A stretch of 64,000 bases of DNA from Caloranaerobacter azorensis DSM 13643 (lineage in GTDB: Bacteria > Bacillota > Clostridia > Tissierellales > Thermohalobacteraceae). The position numbers and the translations under genes were made by a program. How positions within the stretch are numbered: position 1 is the first letter of the stretch; every line of letters starts with the position of its first letter. Below are positions 59,978 through 64,000 of the stretch, in pieces. The stretch lies in NCBI RefSeq assembly GCF_900129995.1, contig NZ_FQXO01000006.1:1-64000 (forward strand), written 5' to 3'. The notes beneath the pieces are model-generated. The model made no database searches, was not told where the DNA came from, and saw nothing but the letters and a program-made list of their open reading frames with translations.

Positions 59978-60053
59978 TAAATATATTTGATTTGAATGTT
60001 ATATGATAGTAAAATATAACTATTGGATAAAAATTATCAGGGAGGGAAAGTGA

Positions 60054-61400
60054 ATGAATACTATCACATTAGATTACTCTAATGCTCTAATAAAAAAACA
60101 TGAATTAGAATATATGAAATCTCAAATTTCTTTTGCTCATAAAATGCTTCATGAAAAGAATGGGTCAGGCAATGATTTTTTAGGTTGGGTAGATTATCCT
60201 ATTAATTATGATAAAGATGAATTTAAAAGAATAAAATTGGCTGCTGAAAGGATAAAAGAAAATTCAGATGTTTTTATAGTAGTAGGTATTGGCGGTTCTT
60301 ATTTAGGAGCAAGGGCTGCAATAGAAGCTCTAGGACATACATTTTATAATATACTTCCTAAAGACAGAAGAAAAACACCTGAAATTTATTTTGTAGGAAA
60401 TAATATTAGCGGTACATATTTAAGACATCTATTAGACGTTATACAAGACAAAGATATAAGTATAAATGTAATATCAAAATCTGGTACTACAACAGAACCA
60501 GCTATAGCATTTAGAATATTAAAAGAATATATGGAGAAAAAATATGGCAAAGAAGAGGCGAGAAAGAGAATATTTGCTACAACAGACAAAGTTAAGGGAG
60601 CATTAAGAAAATTAGCTGAAGAAGAAGGCTATGAAACTTTTGTAATACCTGACGATGTTGGAGGAAGATTTTCAATATTTACACCAGTAGGATTACTTCC
60701 AATAGCCGTTGCAGGTATAGATATAGACAAGATTATTGAAGGTGCTAAAGCAGGTAGAGAAGAGTATATGGTAGAAGATTTAGAAAAAAATCCTTGCTAT
60801 CAATATGCTGCTTTAAGAAATATACTTTATAGAAAAGGTAAAGATATAGAGATATTAGTTAGCTATGAACCTTATCTTCACTATTTAGCAGAGTGGTGGA
60901 AACAGTTATATGGAGAAAGTGAAGGTAAAGATGGCAAAGGAATATTCCCGGCTTCAGTTGAATTCTCAACAGATTTACACTCTCTAGGACAATATATACA
61001 AGATGGTAGAAGAGATTTATTTGAAACAATTGTAAATATTATAAATCCTAAAGAAGATATAGAGATACCAGAAAATGAGAAAGATTTAGATGGACTTAAT
61101 TATCTTAAAGGAAAGACATTAGACTTTGTGAATAAAAGAGCATTTGAGGGTACATTACTTGCACATACTGATGGAAATGTACCTAATATCGTAATAAATG
61201 TGCCTGAAATGAATGAATATTACTTTGGAAAGCTTATTTATTTCTTTGAAAAGGCATGTGGAATAAGTGGATATATATTAGGTGTTAATCCTTTTGATCA
61301 GCCAGGGGTTGAAGCATATAAGAAAAATATGTTTGCATTATTAGGTAAGCCTGGTTTTGAAGATTTAAGAGAAGAATTAATCGAAAAAATGAAAAAATAA
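60054..61400 (+). CDS. pgi: Glucose-6-phosphate isomerase
   Basis: Interconverts glucose-6-phosphate and fructose-6-phosphate. The 448-residue short bacterial form shows [12 protein letters not shown] near residue 77, S-K-S-G-T-T-T-E-P near 142, [17 protein letters not shown] near 203, a [13 protein letters not shown] catalytic loop near 285 with the Glu base, and the C-terminal [13 protein letters not shown] carrying the last catalytic Lys. GGGAGGGAAAGTGA gives the ribosome site. The HAD gene follows 31 bases later. Confidence 0.97.
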   Translation: MNTITLDYSNALIKKHELEYMKSQISFAHKMLHEKNGSGNDFLGWVDYPINYDKDEFKRIKLAAERIKENSDVFIVVGIGGSYLGARAAIEALGHTFYNILPKDRRKTPEIYFVGNNISGTYLRHLLDVIQDKDISINVISKSGTTTEPAIAFRILKEYMEKKYGKEEARKRIFATTDKVKGALRKLAEEEGYETFVIPDDVGGRFSIFTPVGLLPIAVAGIDIDKIIEGAKAGREEYMVEDLEKNPCYQYAALRNILYRKGKDIEILVSYEPYLHYLAEWWKQLYGESEGKDGKGIFPASVEFSTDLHSLGQYIQDGRRDLFETIVNIINPKEDIEIPENEKDLDGLNYLKGKTLDFVNKRAFEGTLLAHTDGNVPNIVINVPEMNEYYFGKLIYFFEKACGISGYILGVNPFDQPGVEAYKKNMFALLGKPGFEDLREELIEKMKK

Positions 61401-61431
61401 AAATATATGTTTATTTTAGTGAGGGGATAAT

Positions 61432-61902
61432 TTGATTGAAATAGATATACCTTCATATAAACAATTAAAAATAAAATATGTTGTGTTCGATTATAACGGT
61501 ACTTTAGCCGTAGATGGGATTATAAGCTCTGCAACAAAACAAAGACTTGAGAAGTTGAGTAAAAAAGTAAAAATTTATGTATTAACGGCTGATACGTATG
61601 GCAACGTAAGAGAAAATATTAAAGATGTAAATGTTAGTCTTAAAATAATTTCTCAAGAAAATGGAAAAATTGATAAACTCAACTTTATAAGAGAATTAGG
61701 TGCAGAGCATTGTATAGCTGTGGGAAATGGTAATAATGATGTGCTTATGCTTAAAGAGGCTCAAATAGGTATATGTATAATAGGGGACGAAGGTTGTTTT
61801 ACAGAAACAATCAAAAATAGCGATATTATAATAAAAAATATAAATGATTGTTTAGATCTATTATTAAATCCTAATAGATTAAAGGCTACATTAAGGGGAT
61901 AG
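61432..61902 (+). CDS. HAD-superfamily hydrolase (soluble P-type-ATPase-like)
   Basis: A 156-residue compact HAD domain. The nucleophile motif is F-D-Y-N-G-T-L-A with Asp20, where the usual second Asp is Asn22, as in P-type ATPases and their soluble relatives. T-A-D-T near residue 52 is motif II, a lysine lies in the middle, and G-N-G-N-N-D-V-L-M-L is motif III with the metal Asp. There is no cap domain. Such proteins act as small phosphatases of unknown substrate. The start is TTG 61432 after GAGGGGATAA. It is probably cotranscribed with pgi. Confidence 0.87.
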   Translation: MIEIDIPSYKQLKIKYVVFDYNGTLAVDGIISSATKQRLEKLSKKVKIYVLTADTYGNVRENIKDVNVSLKIISQENGKIDKLNFIRELGAEHCIAVGNGNNDVLMLKEAQIGICIIGDEGCFTETIKNSDIIIKNINDCLDLLLNPNRLKATLRG

Positions 61903-61910
61903 TGAATATA

Positions 61911-61937
61911 AATGGCGGAGGTTTTTACCTCCGCCAT
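61911..61937 (+). terminator. Terminator after the HAD gene
   Basis: Stem ATGGCGGAGG/CCTCCGCCAT with loop TTTTTA. The expected U-tract is absent; the repeat fragment follows instead. Confidence 0.7.
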
Positions 61938-61938
61938 A

Positions 61939-61977
61939 AATTCGTCCGCATGAGCGTCATTTTCATAAATATTTTTA
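61939..61977. repeat. MITE-like repeat, half copy
   Basis: TTCGTCCGCATGAGCGTCAT followed by TTTCATAAATATTTTTA matches the right half of the short repeat copies up to the point where TACTTTGTCAACAAGCTC should begin. The outer inverted repeat is lost. It adjoins the stop codon of the convergent nitroreductase gene. Confidence 0.75.
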
Positions 61978-62613
61978 TTCAATAATCGTCATAACCTCTT
62001 CTAAAGGTTTTCTTGGTGGACTCTTTAATTCAAATTCTTCTGGTACTCCAAGCGGAGTCATTGCTGCAAGAAAATAACCTTCCTTTTTAAAACCTATATA
62101 GTCAGTTATTTCTCTACTTGCATAGTTAGGGCCAGTCATCCAACAAGTACCATATCCCATACTAGATGCGGCCAATAGAATATTTTCCATTGCAGCTGCG
62201 ATATTTTGTATACCTGGATTTGGCAGTATAACGGCATCTAATTCTTCCTTTGATGCTCCTTTCTCTTTTAACAGTTCAAGCCCAGTTGAAGGATATGGAC
62301 CAGCATATACTAATATTACTACTGGTGCATTTCTAAAGACTGTATGATATTTAAGATATTTGGTAAATGATTTTTTAGTATCTTCATCTTTTGCATAATT
62401 TGCAAGTTCCATATTTTTTCTTTCGACAATTCTAGCCATTTCCTCTATTTTTTCTTTATTTTTTACAACAACAAAATGCCAGTTTTGAAGATTTTTACCT
62501 GATGGAGCATATGTACCTGCTTTTATTATTTCTTTTATATCTTCTATAGGTACATCTATGTCTTTAAATTTTCTAACACTATGTCTTTTGTAAATAAAAT
62601 CTAATTTTTCCAC
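61975..62613 (-). CDS. Nitroreductase-family FMN oxidoreductase
   Basis: A 212-residue NAD(P)H:FMN-dependent oxidoreductase. The flavin-binding N-terminus is K-R-H-S-V-R-K-F-K-D, followed by A-P-S-G-K-N-L-Q-N-W-H-F-V-V-V near residue 35, A-A-M-E-N-I-L-L-A-A-S-S-M-G-Y-G-T-C-W near 140 and the closing L-G-V-P-E-E-F-E-L-K-S-P-P-R-K-P-L-E-E. No substrate can be named. GAAAGGAGTGTAATG precedes the start on the minus strand. It is monocistronic. Confidence 0.92.
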   Translation of the reverse strand: MEKLDFIYKRHSVRKFKDIDVPIEDIKEIIKAGTYAPSGKNLQNWHFVVVKNKEKIEEMARIVERKNMELANYAKDEDTKKSFTKYLKYHTVFRNAPVVILVYAGPYPSTGLELLKEKGASKEELDAVILPNPGIQNIAAAMENILLAASSMGYGTCWMTGPNYASREITDYIGFKKEGYFLAAMTPLGVPEEFELKSPPRKPLEEVMTIIE

Positions 62614-62873
62614 TCATTACACTCCTTTCATTATTTAAATTAGTAAGTGGTAATTTCACTTTTATTTAATATTACACAAAAAGAAATAATGATTCAATGA
62701 ATTATTGAAAGGGTAGTATAAATCAAATTTTTGGTTTCTGAAATGCAAATTTTAAAATATTTTTAAAATTTCGATAATATATATTTTATATATAAATTAA
62801 AAATCAATAGATATTTAAGGAGGTGGGATCAGAATATAATTATTTTATTAAAAAAATACAAGGAGGGAGCATT

Positions 62874-64000
62874 GTGCAAGATAGGGAGAGATGGAGTACA
62901 AGAACTGCCTTTATTTTTGCAGCTATAGGTTCGGCTGCGGGATTAGGAAATGCATGGCGTTTTCCTTATATGGCGGCTCAAAATGGAGGGGGAGCTTTCT
63001 TAATACCTTATTTCATTGCTCTAATAACAGCGGGAATTCCTTTGATAATAACAGAGTTTGCTATAGGGCATAAGTTTCAAGCGGGGGCACCTATCGCTTT
63101 TAGTAGGATTAAAAAAGGTTGGGAAAGTTTAGGCTGGTTAACTATTACAGCGAGTTTTGTGATTATTACTTACTATAGTGTAATAATGGCTTGGGTAACT
63201 GATTATTTGTGGTATTCTCTCAAAGCAGCATGGGCAAATGCACCAAAAGACTTTTTCTTTGGTAAAGTTTTACAGATTTCAAGCGGGCCTGGTGAATTAG
63301 GAGGATTTAGTATACCAGTAATAATAGGATTAATATTAGCTTGGGGAGCAATTTATTGGTGTATTAGAAATGGTGTACGTTCAGTAGGAAAAGTTGTTAA
63401 ATGGACTGTGCCATTGCCTGTTATAATGCTTGGCATATTAGTAATAAGAGCATTAACATTACCAGGAGCTATTGATGGTGTTAATTTCTATTTAAACCCT
63501 GATTTTTCAAAGTTATTAGAACCTAAAGTATGGGCATCTGCATATGGACAAGTGTTCTTCACATTGAGCTTGGCAACTGGTGTAATGATAGCGTATGCAA
63601 GTTATTTGCCTAAAAAATCAGACATTACTAACAATGCTTTTATTACTGTATTTGCAAATTGCGGCATTAGTTTTTTAGCAGGTTTTGCAGTTTTTGGAAC
63701 AATGGGTTATATGGCTTTTACTAAAGGAGCTTTAGTTAGTGAAGTTGCAGGAAATGGTGGAATCGGGTTAGCATTTTGGACTTATCCAGAGGCAATAAGT
63801 TTATTGCCATTTGGTTCAGTAATATTCTCATTAGTGTTCTTTATAATGTTATTTACTCTAGGAATAGATTCGGCATTTTCACTTATCGAGAGTATTGTTG
63901 CTGGATTGGTTGACAAATGGGGTTGGAATAAGAAAAAAGTTGTTCGTTTAACATGCCTTGTAGGATTTATAATAAGTTTAATTTATGCTACAAAAGGCGG
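62874..64000 (+). CDS. Sodium-dependent transporter, SNF/LeuT family (partial, cut by window end)
   Basis: The first 375 residues of a sodium:neurotransmitter symporter-type carrier with LeuT-like helices. Helix 1 carries the ion and substrate motif A-A-I-G-S-A-A-G-L-G-N-A-W-R-F-P, followed by N-G-G-G-A-F-L-I-P-Y in helix 2. Helix 6 has the unwound F-F-T-L-S-L-A-T-G motif and helix 8 I-D-S-A-F-S-L-I-E. Prokaryotic members usually import amino acids with Na+. GTG 62874 is favoured by AAGGAGGGAGC ten bases upstream; a TTG at 62873 is out of frame. A second AAGGAGGTGGGATC at 62818 has no start codon behind it. Confidence 0.93.
   Translation, partial: MQDRERWSTRTAFIFAAIGSAAGLGNAWRFPYMAAQNGGGAFLIPYFIALITAGIPLIITEFAIGHKFQAGAPIAFSRIKKGWESLGWLTITASFVIITYYSVIMAWVTDYLWYSLKAAWANAPKDFFFGKVLQISSGPGELGGFSIPVIIGLILAWGAIYWCIRNGVRSVGKVVKWTVPLPVIMLGILVIRALTLPGAIDGVNFYLNPDFSKLLEPKVWASAYGQVFFTLSLATGVMIAYASYLPKKSDITNNAFITVFANCGISFLAGFAVFGTMGYMAFTKGALVSEVAGNGGIGLAFWTYPEAISLLPFGSVIFSLVFFIMLFTLGIDSAFSLIESIVAGLVDKWGWNKKKVVRLTCLVGFIISLIYATKG

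Noticed and set aside
1-64000. tRNA, rRNA, CRISPR arrays or prophage integrase sites
   Set aside because: No cloverleaf, rRNA segment, regular repeat-spacer array or phage gene was recognised on reading the window.

Overview
The window is AT-rich with short intergenic gaps. It uses AGGAGG-type ribosome sites and frequent TTG/GTG starts, and it carries T-box, S-box and cobalamin leader RNAs. Together with a complete arginine deiminase pathway, superoxide reductase, Fe-S rich proteins and a SpoIIE-type phosphatase, this points to an anaerobic, amino-acid-fermenting, low-GC member of the Clostridia/Tissierellia (inference from gene content; no rRNA is present).

Layout. 1-6.3 kb: transposase tail, speD, an LUD-domain protein, glnS, a relic of an OPT peptide transporter followed by a PqqD-like protein, a small membrane protein and the dipeptidase pepD. 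6.6-12.4 kb: arginine fermentation operon arcA-arcB-arcC-TrmB regulator-arcD. 12.6-14.8 kb: small membrane proteins, VanZ and the DNA glycosylase tag. 14.9-18.9 kb: a cobalamin riboswitch in front of an AspT-like transporter, an acyl-CoA:acid CoA-transferase and a YitT protein. 18.9-19.3 kb: scar of a methionine transporter operon, with an S-box riboswitch still facing a metQ stump. 19.4-21.8 kb: a LexA-type operator in front of ydjM-recX, then apbE. 22-23.6 kb: pckA. 23.9-27 kb: pantothenate operon panG-panB-panC-panD with a structured leader. 27.2-35.9 kb: peroxiredoxin, MATE/MarR pair, T-box-tyrS, an arginase-family protein, superoxide reductase, an RNA methyltransferase and an Fnr-like regulator/ferredoxin/cupin group.

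35.9-42 kb is an insertion-sequence graveyard: an IS701-like relic, an ISL3 element with a frameshift, a second decayed ISL3-like element and a deleted transposase. Directly after it, 42.1-47.5 kb holds the most interesting locus, an apparently undescribed RiPP cluster: a 37-residue precursor peptide, an attenuator-like hairpin, three different radical SAM/SPASM enzymes, two PqqD-like recognition proteins and an MFS exporter, all tightly or translationally coupled.

48-64 kb: an unknown secreted protein, the zinc uptake operon znuACB with a Fur-family regulator, a PAS-SpoIIE phosphatase, a secreted helical protein beside a two-component system, the NAD operon nadABC, pgi, a HAD phosphatase, a nitroreductase and the start of a sodium:neurotransmitter-type symporter cut by the window end. 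A dispersed 112-255 bp MITE-like repeat (three copies plus a fragment) sits at gene 3' ends throughout this half and at 21.8 kb.
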